A DNA stretch of 53,733 nucleotides, from assembly GCF_030518155.1 (NCBI RefSeq), contig NZ_JAULRU010000172.1:1-53733 (forward strand), read 5' to 3'. The notes beneath the pieces are model-generated. The model did not search any database. It was given only the letters and a program-made list of their open reading frames with translations, and was not told where the DNA came from. The stretch's first letter is position 1. Every line of letters begins with the position of its first letter. The position numbers were made by a program, and so were the translations under genes. Source of the DNA: Gilvimarinus gilvus. Lineage in GTDB: Bacteria; Pseudomonadota; Gammaproteobacteria; Pseudomonadales; Cellvibrionaceae. Positions 37,802-47,973 of this stretch are shown in pieces.

Positions 37802-40351
37802 TTACTGCACAGAATCAAACCGCCATTTTTGATGAGATGACTGTGTGACGGTACCCGTGCGAATATTTGCGCCGTTGGCTGTACCGCCACCTGCTACTTC
37901 CAGAGCGTCGCCCAAAACCGAAGAAACTGTATAAAAACCATTCGGCTGACTTTCAATAAACCAGCGCTGATTACTGTTGCTCTGGCAGGACCATTGATGC
38001 ACATTATCGCTGCCAGCATCGGCATCGAGACAAGAGCCACTATTAAGGCTGACCAGTTCATAGCTGCCATCGCTTAAAGGTTCGACCAGCCACTGCTGAT
38101 TGAGACCGCCGGCATAATCCCACTGATGAACATTGGCACCATTTTGAGTAGATACCCCAGAGACATCCAGAACCTTGCCGCTGGCGTCGTTGGTAATAAC
38201 ATAGGTCCCAGCTTGTAAATCAGCGTTATCGGGTGTGCTTTGCGCGGTAAAGTCAACCCAATTGACATTAAAGCCGCCGCTCACAAAGTTAAAACGAACA
38301 CTGTGGTCGCCGGCACTCAAAGTTATTGGCACCGCTATTGATTGCCAGTTCTGCCAACCACCCGTGGCGGGAATGTCGATGCCACCGACATTGCTACCAT
38401 CAACTTCTATATTCATGCGACCACCACCATTTTGACTCGCCACCCGAGCGCTCACGGTAAAGTCGGTGTTCTCACTCACAGTCAGTTGATATTGCGTCCA
38501 GTCGCCGTTATCAATCCAGCCGATGTTGTCGCCTCCACCGCTGTCGGCTGTCGCCTCTGTCTGCACACCTTGCATAGCGCAATAGTTTTCTGCCTCTATT
38601 TTGGCAGGCAAGCTCAGAGTGGTACCAGCACACGGATCGACAGGATTCGGCTCGGATGCACCTGCTTCAAACGCTACCCAATTTAGATTGAAGCCACCGG
38701 TTAAGAAATCCAGGCGCAGGCGATGATCACCCGCGCTCAGCGTAACTTCCCGAGTCACTGTCTGATAGCTTTGCCAATCACCGGTTACCGGCGTGCTTAC
38801 ACTTGCGATTGAGGCACCGTCTACTTTGACATCTATTTGACCGGAGGTGGCTTGCCCTGCCGTGCGTAACTTTAGAGTATAAATACCGGTACTCGGTACA
38901 TTAATATTGTATTCGCCCCAATCACCGGGGCTAATAAAACCCACATTTTGTCCACCATCGACATCACCTGTAGTTTCAGTTTGCAGGCTTGAGCTTTGGC
39001 AAAATGATTCCGCCTCTACTCTTCCAGGCAACTCAGTTATCGGTGCTGCGCCGCAGTCCGGCTGGACCACTTGAGCAGAGGGTGCTACAGCATCGTAAAA
39101 GCTCTGATGCCAGGTATGACTGGAGTGACCATTGCGAATGTTGTTCTGAGCAAAGTCAATCATTTCATCGAACAGATGAGTCGGAGGTGTCCCACCATTA
39201 TTAATGAAAGCCTTAATGTCGTTATAAGCATTATTGGGCGGTATTGTCCACAGGGTTTTATCGTGTGACATTTTCTTAAAAGACCAGGGGAAATAACCCG
39301 ACAACTCTTGTTTGGCCCAATCGGTTATAGCGGCCAGATTGCCAGGGTCGGTTTCGCCATACTCGCCAATAATGAGGGGGATATTCAAATTATTGGTAAT
39401 ATCTTCACGGCCACGCGTTGTGGAAACCGGACCATAGTGATGAATTTGATAGACCAAATTATTATCCCACTGGGCACTAACGCCTGTCTCGGCCTGAACC
39501 TGCGGATCGCTCCAGTCGATTTTGGTCAAATCCGATCCCCACCACGAACCTTCAGCGACAATGACATGATTTGAGTCCACCTCGCGAATCGCATCGCGCA
39601 TTGCGATTAGTGAACCCAACAGTTCAAATTCACGGCCGGGCTGGGGAACAGGTTCATTTATTAAGTCGTAACCCCAAATTACCGATTCATTTTTATAGCG
39701 ATCGGCAATATGTCGCCAAACCGAGCTGGCAATATTCACATTATTACCATCCCAGAACGTTACAGTATCGCGGGGCTGGCTGGCGTTAGAGTTAATGTTA
39801 TCGGCGTGATCTCCCGGATTCTGGTATCCCGGCGCGGCATGCATATCCAACAGAACGTAAATTCCCTGATCACGACAAGCTTCAATTATTTGGTCAAAAT
39901 ATTGAAACCCTTTATTACTTAAGCTGCCGTTTTCCCAAAACATATTGTAGTGAAAAGGCACCCGAACCGAATTAAAACCCAGCGCTTTGAGATCGGCTAT
40001 AGCCTTATTATCCACATAATTTAATCGCCATTGATGCTCAAACTCTTCAGCTTTAGAGGTACTGCCGAACGCTTGAGAAAGGGAATCAAAAAATTGCGAG
40101 TGGGTTCGATAGTTAAAATCCCCCATCATCAAGTAGCCTTCCCACAACAGCCAGTTACCAAGATTGATACCGCTTAAGAAAAGCTCGTCACCATTTTCAT
40201 CGACAATCTTGGTGCCTTGTGTCGATACATATTGGGCCTGGCTAACCGTACTGAACATAACTCCACTTAGAAGTAGGGCCCAAAAGGCCCATTTTTTCGC
40301 ACTTATATATAGATTGAATAAGCATTTTCGATTATTCGCTTTATGCTTCAT
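37802..40351 (-). CDS. Modular GH5 glycoside hydrolase with two CBM6-like and one ricin-type domain
   Basis: An 849-residue secreted enzyme. After a signal peptide (ending near STVSQAQ), a GH5 domain (about 45-430) opens LFLSGINLGNWLLWEGYLMM and has the acid/base Glu233 in DLINEP and the nucleophile Glu330 in IIGEYGE. GINLGNW-type openings recall exo-beta-1,3-glucanases, so laminarin-like beta-1,3 or -1,6 glucan is a plausible substrate, by inference only. Two CBM6-like domains follow (about 440-560 and 580-695), then a ricin-type QxW trefoil (about 705-849) with HQWDYAGGLNQQW and VHQWSCQSNSNQRW. The start at 40351 has GAGG at six bases. Confidence 0.9.
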   Translation of the reverse strand: MKHKANNRKCLFNLYISAKKWAFWALLLSGVMFSTVSQAQYVSTQGTKIVDENGDELFLSGINLGNWLLWEGYLMMGDFNYRTHSQFFDSLSQAFGSTSKAEEFEHQWRLNYVDNKAIADLKALGFNSVRVPFHYNMFWENGSLSNKGFQYFDQIIEACRDQGIYVLLDMHAAPGYQNPGDHADNINSNASQPRDTVTFWDGNNVNIASSVWRHIADRYKNESVIWGYDLINEPVPQPGREFELLGSLIAMRDAIREVDSNHVIVAEGSWWGSDLTKIDWSDPQVQAETGVSAQWDNNLVYQIHHYGPVSTTRGREDITNNLNIPLIIGEYGETDPGNLAAITDWAKQELSGYFPWSFKKMSHDKTLWTIPPNNAYNDIKAFINNGGTPPTHLFDEMIDFAQNNIRNGHSSHTWHQSFYDAVAPSAQVVQPDCGAAPITELPGRVEAESFCQSSSLQTETTGDVDGGQNVGFISPGDWGEYNINVPSTGIYTLKLRTAGQATSGQIDVKVDGASIASVSTPVTGDWQSYQTVTREVTLSAGDHRLRLDFLTGGFNLNWVAFEAGASEPNPVDPCAGTTLSLPAKIEAENYCAMQGVQTEATADSGGGDNIGWIDNGDWTQYQLTVSENTDFTVSARVASQNGGGRMNIEVDGSNVGGIDIPATGGWQNWQSIAVPITLSAGDHSVRFNFVSGGFNVNWVDFTAQSTPDNADLQAGTYVITNDASGKVLDVSGVSTQNGANVHQWDYAGGLNQQWLVEPLSDGSYELVSLNSGSCLDADAGSDNVHQWSCQSNSNQRWFIESQPNGFYTVSSVLGDALEVAGGGTANGANIRTGTVTQSSHQKWRFDSVQ

Positions 40352-40502
40352 CTCTAGCCTCATTTTATTCATTATGTGTTTGGCGAAGCGTCATAAGTCA
40401 CTGATACTACGAAACAGATAAAGGTCGATCATGCAGCTTAATGAGCCTGAGCAAACCTAGCCTGCTTCAGCCACAAACTCAAAACCCGTCGCACAAAGAG
40501 TG

Positions 40503-40531
40503 CACGCCGTCCCTTGGATCGGGGCGGCGTG
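40503..40531 (-). terminator. Strong 11-bp hairpin after the second GH5 gene
   Basis: cacgccgtccc (40503-40513) pairs with ggggcggcgtg (40521-40531), with one G-T and a 7-base loop, 11 bases after the stop of the upstream GH5 gene on the minus strand. It lacks a T-run, so it may protect the 3-prime end or act as a rho-assisted terminator. Confidence 0.55.
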
Positions 40532-40541
40532 ACATTCTGGG

Positions 40542-43109
40542 TTAAGGGTTTTTGATCTCAAACCAGTTTAAGTTCCACTGGTTATCGACCGAGCGTAAAC
40601 GCAGCGTTGATCGCCCTTCAGGAAGCTCCACATCGAAGCTAAGAGTCTGATAAGACTGCCAACCACCGGTATTTGGTACCGTAACAGTGGTTAATACTTG
40701 ATCGGCGACAATTACTTCAAACTGTACGCTACCCACCTGACTGGCCAGACGAAAATCCATTACGTAAGAGCCAGCGGAAGGTACATTAATGTCATAATCG
40801 ACCCAGTAGCCGCTCTCAAAGCTTCCGATATTAAAGCCGCCGCCTTCATCACCAGCGGATTCAGTTTGCACACCAGGATGTGCCGCGGAGTAACTCTCGG
40901 CTTCAATTTTTGTCGGCACTGTATAGAAGGTTTCACCACTTGCCATGATTTCACTGGCGTAGCCTTCATCGGTGTCATTAAAGGCTGCGACATAATAGTA
41001 ATAAGTGGTATCGGCGCTCACGGTATCGTCGTTGTAACGGTTGGCCTCGACGGTTGCGATCTCCTCAAAACCGGAGCGAGGCGCCAACGAACGGTATACT
41101 TTGTAGCCTACCACTTCGCCTTCGGCACTATCCCAACTTAGCGCTACATTGGAATCACTGACATCGAGCACCAAGTTGCTGGCTTTACCCGGAATATTGG
41201 TAAATATTGTTGCAGGCTCTTCCGACGTCAGCGACTTTTTAACCCAGTGGTTAACGACATAGTCCATTTCATCTATGGCAAAGAAGCTGAAGTACTCTTC
41301 AATTTCTTCAATAGAAGATGAATTAACGTTGACACTGGGAATGGCTCGACCGGTGACATCGACCCACTCTTGTGGCATATCAGGCACCAAATAGATTTCG
41401 GCCCAAGTATCACTACTGCCTAAATCCGTAAATTTTCCCGACAAGGTGTAAGACTCGCCACCTTCCACTTCAACCGCTTGATAAATCAGCGCATGGCTGC
41501 CTGCCGGTGATGTAACACGCAGGGCTTCACCGCTATCACTGCCAGCAAATTCACCCGCTGAATAGCCGAACTCATAATTTCGGGGATCGCCCCACAGTGA
41601 TACCTCGGTCCAGCTGGACTCGGCCCCAGAGCCAAACTCACCATTTACGATAATGTTGGTTCCATCTGAGTCTTTATTGAGTTGGATACTGTCGTAAACG
41701 ACATCGACACCATTAAAACCACCGGTTTTAATGACTAGGTACATGGTTTTTGTACCTTCCCCCTCGTAAGGCGTTGTGCTACTGGCCGGCACATCACAAG
41801 CATTGGCAAAGGTAGACTCCCAGCCTGCACAGCCCCAGGTTTGGGCCTTGGTAATAAGTTGATCGCCATTGTTCGTAACATAGCCCCAGGTACCATTGCC
41901 CAAGCCACCAGACGCGGTTGCGACTTTATACGACCAAGCGGTGCCCGCCCAGTTGAGGTCATTGTAAGTATCGAAGGTGGCGCGGGTGATTTCACCACCC
42001 ATTTCACCTAACCCATTCCAGGGCTGCATTTCTCCAACGAGCATAGGCGTATAGACTTTGCGAGCTCTGTTGGCCCAATCGCACACGCCTGAGTCACCGT
42101 TTTCACCGCAGGTCAGCCAATCGCGGTGTACGTTGTAACCAATTTCACCCCAGCCAAATAAGCCCGGATAAAAGTGCGGTTCAAAAGCAACGTTTTCCAT
42201 GCCGTAATCCATAGGATCACCATAAGCGGATATACCGTCGGCGTTGTGCCCCGCAAGTATGACGACATGCTCTTCATCATGAGCTCGTATTGCATCGTAT
42301 AGCTCAACTGAGAAATCTCGTAAAGTTGCCGAATCTGTTCCCCAGGGCTCGTTTAGCAACCCATAACCAGCTACGGTAGCTTCACCTTGATAATGCTTAG
42401 CAATCTCACCCCAAAGCCATTTGGTTCGCTCTTGATACGAGTCATTGCTCCACAGTTCGTTTTGCCCTTCACAACCGGTATGTTGCTCGACGCCTTGGCC
42501 TCCGACAGCACCGTGCAAGTCCAGCACTACATAGATTTCGCGCTTTTTAGCTTCGGCCACGGCCCAATCTAAATACTCCCAGGCATCGTCTTTCAACGTC
42601 ATGGGCGCATCATCATTCTCGATCAGACTGTAGGGAAAAGGAACGCGCACCACGTTAAACCCAGCTTCGGCAATCACATCCCAATCGGCTTCGGTGAACC
42701 AGCTGTCGCGGTGTAGTTTTATTAATCGATCTTTTTCAGCCTCGCCAAAACGCTCTGTCAAGGTCTCTTCCAACGAGCACTGGTCGGGGATGTTCTCACC
42801 CAAGGGGTTATCCCCATTGTCAAACATCCACAGCTCCATGCTCAGCCAGTTACCGATATTAATACCGCGCAGGGATACTTTTTGTTCATTCTGATTCACC
42901 CACATGGTGCCATCGGCTTTGAGAGCGGTATAACTTTCCGTACCAGCGACGGGAGACTCTACCGCGGGCGGAACAGGGGTCACAGTTTCAGGGCCGCTTC
43001 CGCCACAGGCACTCAACCCAAGTACGGCACTAAGCACTAGCGTGCTAACTGCCATGTGACTGGAGTTGAATTGTCTTTTTGTACGAGCGCCAAACATTGA
43101 AGTTTTCAT
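40542..43109 (-). CDS. Modular GH5 lipoprotein with fibronectin III and CBM6 domains
   Basis: An 855-residue lipoprotein (GLSACGGS, Cys35) held at the outer membrane. The GH5 domain (about 65-440) opens KVSLRGINIGNWLSMELW and has the acid/base Glu254 in LLNEP and the nucleophile Glu360 in LVGEMQPW. A linker region with a CBM-like fold (about 450-580) follows, then a fibronectin III domain (about 660-745, VALSWDSAEGEVVGYKVYRS) and a C-terminal CBM6 (about 750-855, IEAESYSAAHPGVQTE). Surface anchoring suggests it cuts polymer at the cell for the neighbouring TonB receptor. It is clearly a relative of the next GH5 gene. Confidence 0.9.
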   Translation of the reverse strand: MKTSMFGARTKRQFNSSHMAVSTLVLSAVLGLSACGGSGPETVTPVPPAVESPVAGTESYTALKADGTMWVNQNEQKVSLRGINIGNWLSMELWMFDNGDNPLGENIPDQCSLEETLTERFGEAEKDRLIKLHRDSWFTEADWDVIAEAGFNVVRVPFPYSLIENDDAPMTLKDDAWEYLDWAVAEAKKREIYVVLDLHGAVGGQGVEQHTGCEGQNELWSNDSYQERTKWLWGEIAKHYQGEATVAGYGLLNEPWGTDSATLRDFSVELYDAIRAHDEEHVVILAGHNADGISAYGDPMDYGMENVAFEPHFYPGLFGWGEIGYNVHRDWLTCGENGDSGVCDWANRARKVYTPMLVGEMQPWNGLGEMGGEITRATFDTYNDLNWAGTAWSYKVATASGGLGNGTWGYVTNNGDQLITKAQTWGCAGWESTFANACDVPASSTTPYEGEGTKTMYLVIKTGGFNGVDVVYDSIQLNKDSDGTNIIVNGEFGSGAESSWTEVSLWGDPRNYEFGYSAGEFAGSDSGEALRVTSPAGSHALIYQAVEVEGGESYTLSGKFTDLGSSDTWAEIYLVPDMPQEWVDVTGRAIPSVNVNSSSIEEIEEYFSFFAIDEMDYVVNHWVKKSLTSEEPATIFTNIPGKASNLVLDVSDSNVALSWDSAEGEVVGYKVYRSLAPRSGFEEIATVEANRYNDDTVSADTTYYYYVAAFNDTDEGYASEIMASGETFYTVPTKIEAESYSAAHPGVQTESAGDEGGGFNIGSFESGYWVDYDINVPSAGSYVMDFRLASQVGSVQFEVIVADQVLTTVTVPNTGGWQSYQTLSFDVELPEGRSTLRLRSVDNQWNLNWFEIKNP

Positions 43110-43194
43110 TATCTGTTACCTTTTATAATTCACATCTTTGTCGATTAGTCTGGTGCCAAGTCGAGAGGCTTAGCACCAGTGGCGATTTCATTTA

Positions 43195-45600
43195 CTAGAA
43201 GCTTGCGTTGACTCTTACACCGTAGGTGCGCGGCGGCGCATAGCGCCCGGGAAAACCGGCAGCGGTGTTGTTATCGACAGAGGCGCTGGATTTGGTCATC
43301 TCATCAGTGGCGTTATTGACAAACACATCCACCGACCAGCTATCGCCCGGATCAAGCGTAAGGCCAAGATTCACTTTGGTATAAGCATCTTGTCCAGCGG
43401 GGTTGCCCCAGTAAAAGCCGGTTTGCTCTTCATCATTAATAATATTATTGATAGGAGCGCCATTTTCATTTTGATCGCGGAAGAACGTCTCATCCACATA
43501 GCGCACATTGACGCGAGGTGTAATTAGGCCAATAGCTGTTTCAAAGTCCCAACGCAAAGTCGTATTGAGGTTAAATTCAGGGGACTGGGGTAACTTATTC
43601 CCTGCCAGATCGTAGAAGCCTGTAGGTTCACCATCAGGACCAATAATGGGTGTTAAATTGGTGCCGTAGCCAGCACCATCGACGACATAATCGGTGTACT
43701 CGGCATTCAGGTAACCACCACTGATATCCAGCTGACCACCGCTGCCAATCATCCAGGTAAGCTCGGCCTCAACCCCGGAAATTTCAGCACCCGCCACGTT
43801 CGAGTTCACGATCTGGTTTAGATCTTCGTCGAAGCCCGAACGAATTAGATCGTCATACTCCATAAAGAAAGCCGCGGTATTCAACCGGAAAGAACCCGTT
43901 TGATACTTGTAACCGACCTCGTAACTGGTGCTGCTTTCAGGGTTAGTCGCCTGTCCGCCGTCCTGAATCACACCCGCGCGATAGCCGGTGCTAACGCTAG
44001 CGTAAACCATAGAATCGTCCCAATCGTAACTAGCCCGAGCCAGATACGTCAGTTGATCATCCTCACTTTCCACGTCGTTGCGTAGAGTAGCCGCACACTG
44101 GCCTCGAGTGCGCTCGCGACCGGTGTAATCGTCTAAACCGTCTGCGCCCTCTCCTCCTGTGGTGTTATTAAGGAAGTCTTCGAATACGGATAGATTCTCT
44201 CCTCCCAGAGTTGGGCGAATAAATTCGTTCTCACAATCTTGAATGTTTCGGCCACCGCGATCGTACTTAAGGTCGTCGGTATAGCGAACGCCCCCGGTAA
44301 TTGAAAACTGATCCGTCAGATGCCAGGTTGCCTGCGCATAAGCGGCTCCCGACTCGGTGCCACGTGCGGGCTGAATAAACGTGTTGCCCCCCTGCAACCA
44401 GCTGCCTTGACCATCAAAGTCAAACCGAATCGAGGTTTCCTCTTCAAAGTAATAGGCACCTATTACCCAATCAATGACCTCGCCTTCAATATTCTGCAAT
44501 TTGATTTCGTGGCTTTCGGCGGTGGAGTCTTGGTATTCCGTACGGCCCTCTTGAAAACGAGAGGTAATACCACCATCCTGATCCACCACCTGCTCGCGGT
44601 GTAAATCACTAATACCTGCAATATATTGAAGGTTGAGATTGTCGCTGATATCAAAGTTCACCGTAGAGCGCCAAACGTCGCTCTGTAGCTCTAGCGAAAC
44701 GGGAGAATCGATAAACGAATCAAAATTGTCTTGTTCTACCAATACTGGGTTAAGCAATATGCCATTGTTGCCATTATCGGTGAAAGTCTCGTAAGACACA
44801 GTCCAGGACAGACTATCGGTGGCATCCCATAAACCGGTAATACGCGCTGAGCGCACATCCGTATTATTCAGTTTTAAACCCACATTGGCGGTACGGCCCG
44901 TGGAAAGACCCGAGAAGTTATGCTCGCTGCCGCGGGGGTCTTCGCTAATCGCATTGACCCAACCATCGTCTTGGTCTGAGTAACCGGCTACCCGGAATGA
45001 TAAGTTGTCCAATACCGGTAAAGTGACAGCGCCTGAAACTTGCTGGCGATTATAGCTGCCGTAGGTAGTCTGGAAGTTACCTTCAAACTCGTGGCCTGGC
45101 TTAACGGTTTGCAGCAACAAGGCGCCACCGGTGTTGTTGCGGCCGAACAAAGTGCCTTGGGGACCACGCAACACCTGTACATTTTCCAGATCGTACATCA
45201 ACGCCAGGGCGCCCTGAGCACGTGCGGCATATACGCCATCAACGTACACGCCAACGCCCTGATCACCGGTTTCAGTGGGGTTATTGGTACCAACACCGCG
45301 AATGTAAATCTTGATGTCCGATTGCTCTTCCTGCCCGGTAACCATCAGGTTAGGGACGAAGCCGCTCATATCCGTTACATCTAAAATGTCATTTTCGGTC
45401 AAAGCAGCTTGGGATAATGCAGTAACCGCTATGGGCGTAGATTGTAGATCGGCAGGACGGCGCTCTGCCGTTACCAATACCTCTTCTAACATACCCACTT
45501 GGGTAGATTGCCCGGGGTTATCTTGAGCATGAACTTGCGTTATGTGACCCGCCGCGGCAATAATGCCCACAGCCATCGCCAAAGGATTTTTAAGGTGCAT
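43195..45600 (-). CDS. TonB-dependent outer-membrane receptor
   Basis: An 801-residue receptor with a signal peptide (ending THVHAQ-like at about 26), a TonB box (MLEEVLVTAER), a plug domain with VQVLRGPQGTLFGRNNTGGAL and a barrel ending in an aromatic residue (RVNASF). It is 85 bases downstream of the GH5 lipoprotein gene boundary and divergent from the AraC-type regulator, so it likely imports the GH5 products. The ribosome site AGAGGA precedes the start. Confidence 0.92.
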   Translation of the reverse strand: MHLKNPLAMAVGIIAAAGHITQVHAQDNPGQSTQVGMLEEVLVTAERRPADLQSTPIAVTALSQAALTENDILDVTDMSGFVPNLMVTGQEEQSDIKIYIRGVGTNNPTETGDQGVGVYVDGVYAARAQGALALMYDLENVQVLRGPQGTLFGRNNTGGALLLQTVKPGHEFEGNFQTTYGSYNRQQVSGAVTLPVLDNLSFRVAGYSDQDDGWVNAISEDPRGSEHNFSGLSTGRTANVGLKLNNTDVRSARITGLWDATDSLSWTVSYETFTDNGNNGILLNPVLVEQDNFDSFIDSPVSLELQSDVWRSTVNFDISDNLNLQYIAGISDLHREQVVDQDGGITSRFQEGRTEYQDSTAESHEIKLQNIEGEVIDWVIGAYYFEEETSIRFDFDGQGSWLQGGNTFIQPARGTESGAAYAQATWHLTDQFSITGGVRYTDDLKYDRGGRNIQDCENEFIRPTLGGENLSVFEDFLNNTTGGEGADGLDDYTGRERTRGQCAATLRNDVESEDDQLTYLARASYDWDDSMVYASVSTGYRAGVIQDGGQATNPESSTSYEVGYKYQTGSFRLNTAAFFMEYDDLIRSGFDEDLNQIVNSNVAGAEISGVEAELTWMIGSGGQLDISGGYLNAEYTDYVVDGAGYGTNLTPIIGPDGEPTGFYDLAGNKLPQSPEFNLNTTLRWDFETAIGLITPRVNVRYVDETFFRDQNENGAPINNIINDEEQTGFYWGNPAGQDAYTKVNLGLTLDPGDSWSVDVFVNNATDEMTKSSASVDNNTAAGFPGRYAPPRTYGVRVNASF

Positions 45601-46051
45601 AGCTTTTATTCCTCTCGATTATAGTCGTTATTCTTGTTTGCCGTTCCTTCCGACAGGTTGGTGTAAGGACTTAATACCTACCGGAGAAGGGGCTGCTTCT
45701 GTTTCGATCAGCCACCCGCTATTATGTTTGAGCAATTTGCATCAAATGGCTGATTGGTACTAGGTTATGTTCAGCTGGGCAAGACGTCGTTCGGGTAGGA
45801 TCAGCAATAAGTTCGAATAAATAATTGGGCGCAATGCTAGGTATTAATATCGGCTCATACAGGGTTCGAATTAATTCGAACCCCTTGCCACCACTGCTTT
45901 TGGTGAGTTAAAGTTGGGCTCTCAATAACTCAAAAAATCAGCGTATCCTGACATAAATTCAGTAATTTAAACGTGTAATTCAGCCCCGATCCGGCACCAA
46001 CCCCATAGAAATTGGCGCTTGGTGGGCATAATAATCAGAAACCAATACCCC
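45601..46051. promoter_or_regulatory. Divergent regulatory region between TonB receptor and AraC-type regulator
   Basis: Three elements stand out: the inverted repeat atcagcca (45707-45714) / tggctgat (45747-45754), a ttcgaat box at 45812-45818, and the perfect 22-bp palindrome gggttcgaatt-aattcgaaccc at 45862-45883. The 11-mer gttcgaataaa occurs both at 45811 and at 34915 near the GH3 promoter. This suggests a shared operator for a carbohydrate regulator. Confidence 0.55.
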
Positions 46052-47257
46052 ATGGATACAGTGCTTTTTAATTTCCACGACCTGGTGTTAATCCTAACGG
46101 CATTCGAATGCTTGTTATTTGCTCTTCTGCTGAGTGCCACCAACCAAAAGAGGGTTCTGAGCACCGCTTTTTTTGTCGGTTTTTTAATCTGTCACATTTT
46201 TATTCCGCTGCACGAGCTCACCTTTTGGGGCAAGCAGTTTAGAATATGGCTGCTGGATATATCACCCAATCTGTTCTTTTTGGGCAGCTACGCCTATTTT
46301 GTAGACGGGCCATTACTGTACCTTTTTGTTAGATCACTACTGTACAAAGACTTTAAGCTGCGTCGTATCCATCTACTTCACGCCCTACCGGTGGCCCTGT
46401 ATTTTTTTCATATGTTGGTATCGTTTTACCTGCAAAGTTACGAGCGCCGCGAAATGCTGGTCGAAACTCAACATATTGCCTATTCCGCGCCTTATCTATA
46501 CTTTGATGCCGCTGGACGCTTTATACGTGTTATTTACGCCATACTATGCCTTAAGCTGGCCTTCACTTACGGCGAGCAACTTAAAAACGTGTTTGCCAAC
46601 CTGAATAAGCGTGATCTTGCATGGCTAAAAGTCATGTTAGTAAGCTTTTTAGGACTCTTTGCCTGGGAGGCAGTCTTACTCACCCTCAAGCTGTACGGGA
46701 ACGCTACGGATAACTTCAACTTAGACTTACTCAATGTTATTGGCCTATCCGGCTACTATTTAACTTTTTTTATGCTCAATCTCCTGATTGGACTAAAGTT
46801 CACATTATTTACTTCAGTAGCGGCCATCAACGAGTCGTCCCCCTCACCGGCAGCGCATGAAAATTTGCCAACAGAAGACAAAACGCACGTAGAATCCATT
46901 AAACAAACCATGCTGCAGACTAAAATTTATACTGAACCGGATATTACGATTGATCAGCTGGCGGCAACGTTAAAACTTCCCACGAAACGTCTATCTCAGA
47001 TCCTAAAACAAGATTTTCATGCTAACTTTTACGAATTTATTAACAGTTATCGTGTAGAAGATGCCAAACAACAGTTAAGGGATCCTGCCGGCGCAAGCAA
47101 AACAATCACTGAAATATATTACGAGGTGGGATTTAATAGTAAATCTGTATTTAACACCTTTTTTAAACGGAAAGAAGGTTGTACACCGAGCCAGTATCGC
47201 AATAAGAATACTGTTCCGGTTTCGGCTCAAGAAGATAACAACAACTTCATACCTTAA
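46052..47257 (+). CDS. Membrane-anchored AraC-family transcriptional regulator
   Basis: A 401-residue protein. The N-terminal half has about seven hydrophobic spans (from LVLILTAFECLLFALLL to YYLTFFMLNLLIGLKF); the C-terminal 100 residues are an AraC/XylS HTH pair with DITIDQLAATLKLPTKRLSQILK and EIYYEVGFNSKSVFNTFFKRKEGCTPSQYR. Membrane-embedded sensors with AraC output are known near polysaccharide loci. It lies divergent to the TonB receptor, so it is the probable regulator of the glucan genes. The start at 46052 is an ATG; the longer frame opens on TTG. Confidence 0.88.
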   Translation: MDTVLFNFHDLVLILTAFECLLFALLLSATNQKRVLSTAFFVGFLICHIFIPLHELTFWGKQFRIWLLDISPNLFFLGSYAYFVDGPLLYLFVRSLLYKDFKLRRIHLLHALPVALYFFHMLVSFYLQSYERREMLVETQHIAYSAPYLYFDAAGRFIRVIYAILCLKLAFTYGEQLKNVFANLNKRDLAWLKVMLVSFLGLFAWEAVLLTLKLYGNATDNFNLDLLNVIGLSGYYLTFFMLNLLIGLKFTLFTSVAAINESSPSPAAHENLPTEDKTHVESIKQTMLQTKIYTEPDITIDQLAATLKLPTKRLSQILKQDFHANFYEFINSYRVEDAKQQLRDPAGASKTITEIYYEVGFNSKSVFNTFFKRKEGCTPSQYRNKNTVPVSAQEDNNNFIP

Positions 47258-47888
47258 ACCATCAACCCTTGCCTCTCATTTTGCAACAATCATTACAATT
47301 CACAGTTATAAAGTGGCTTGCCCTCACCTAGCGAGCCTGTGGTAATACTCAAGGGGCGGCACAAAACATGCACTCTTGTTTTTTAAATAGTTAATGACTT
47401 TATCAAATTTAGTAAAGCTGTCCTCGCTCCACCTATCTAGATGCCCTTGACCACTACAATGCAACAGCAGATACAAAAATTTACAACTACGATAAGCCGC
47501 GAAAAACTACTGAACGAGACCGTACTTATCGAGTTATCCAAATGATTATTTGGCCCCCTTTCTAGGCATACCCCAGAGAAGCGAGCGTCTTGACAGTAGA
47601 GCCATACCTATACCGAAGGGTTTTGCTCCAGCACGTCGAAAATGATGTCATCGGACTGACTGTAGGGATTTCCAATAGCAGTGAGCGCTATACCAACTAC
47701 CATCTTATCCGCAAACAAAGGGCACTCGGTCCATTTTCATCAAACATCACCGCTGGTTGACGGCGTTGAAACAAACATCTGCTTCGAGCTGCCACATCTT
47801 AATACTTCCACACCGAAATTTAGCCTGCTCATATAACTAAAACATCAAGATATATCCAACTATAGCGCCCCACAAAAAGTTTACCAAA

Positions 47889-47898
47889 ATGTATACAT
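47889..47898. promoter_or_regulatory. Candidate GntR-type operator upstream of PL7
   Basis: A perfect 10-bp palindrome, atgtatacat, with the GTnnnAC-like core of FadR-type regulators. It is 238 bases upstream of the alginate lyase start. GntR-type repressors control some alginate loci, but no such gene is present in the window. Confidence 0.3.
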
Positions 47899-47973
47899 AT
47901 TGGACTTCTTGTGTTGTAGAATCCGACTTGAACACTGGTAATTACCTATTTTTAATAACAGCCCCTGCCCCCA

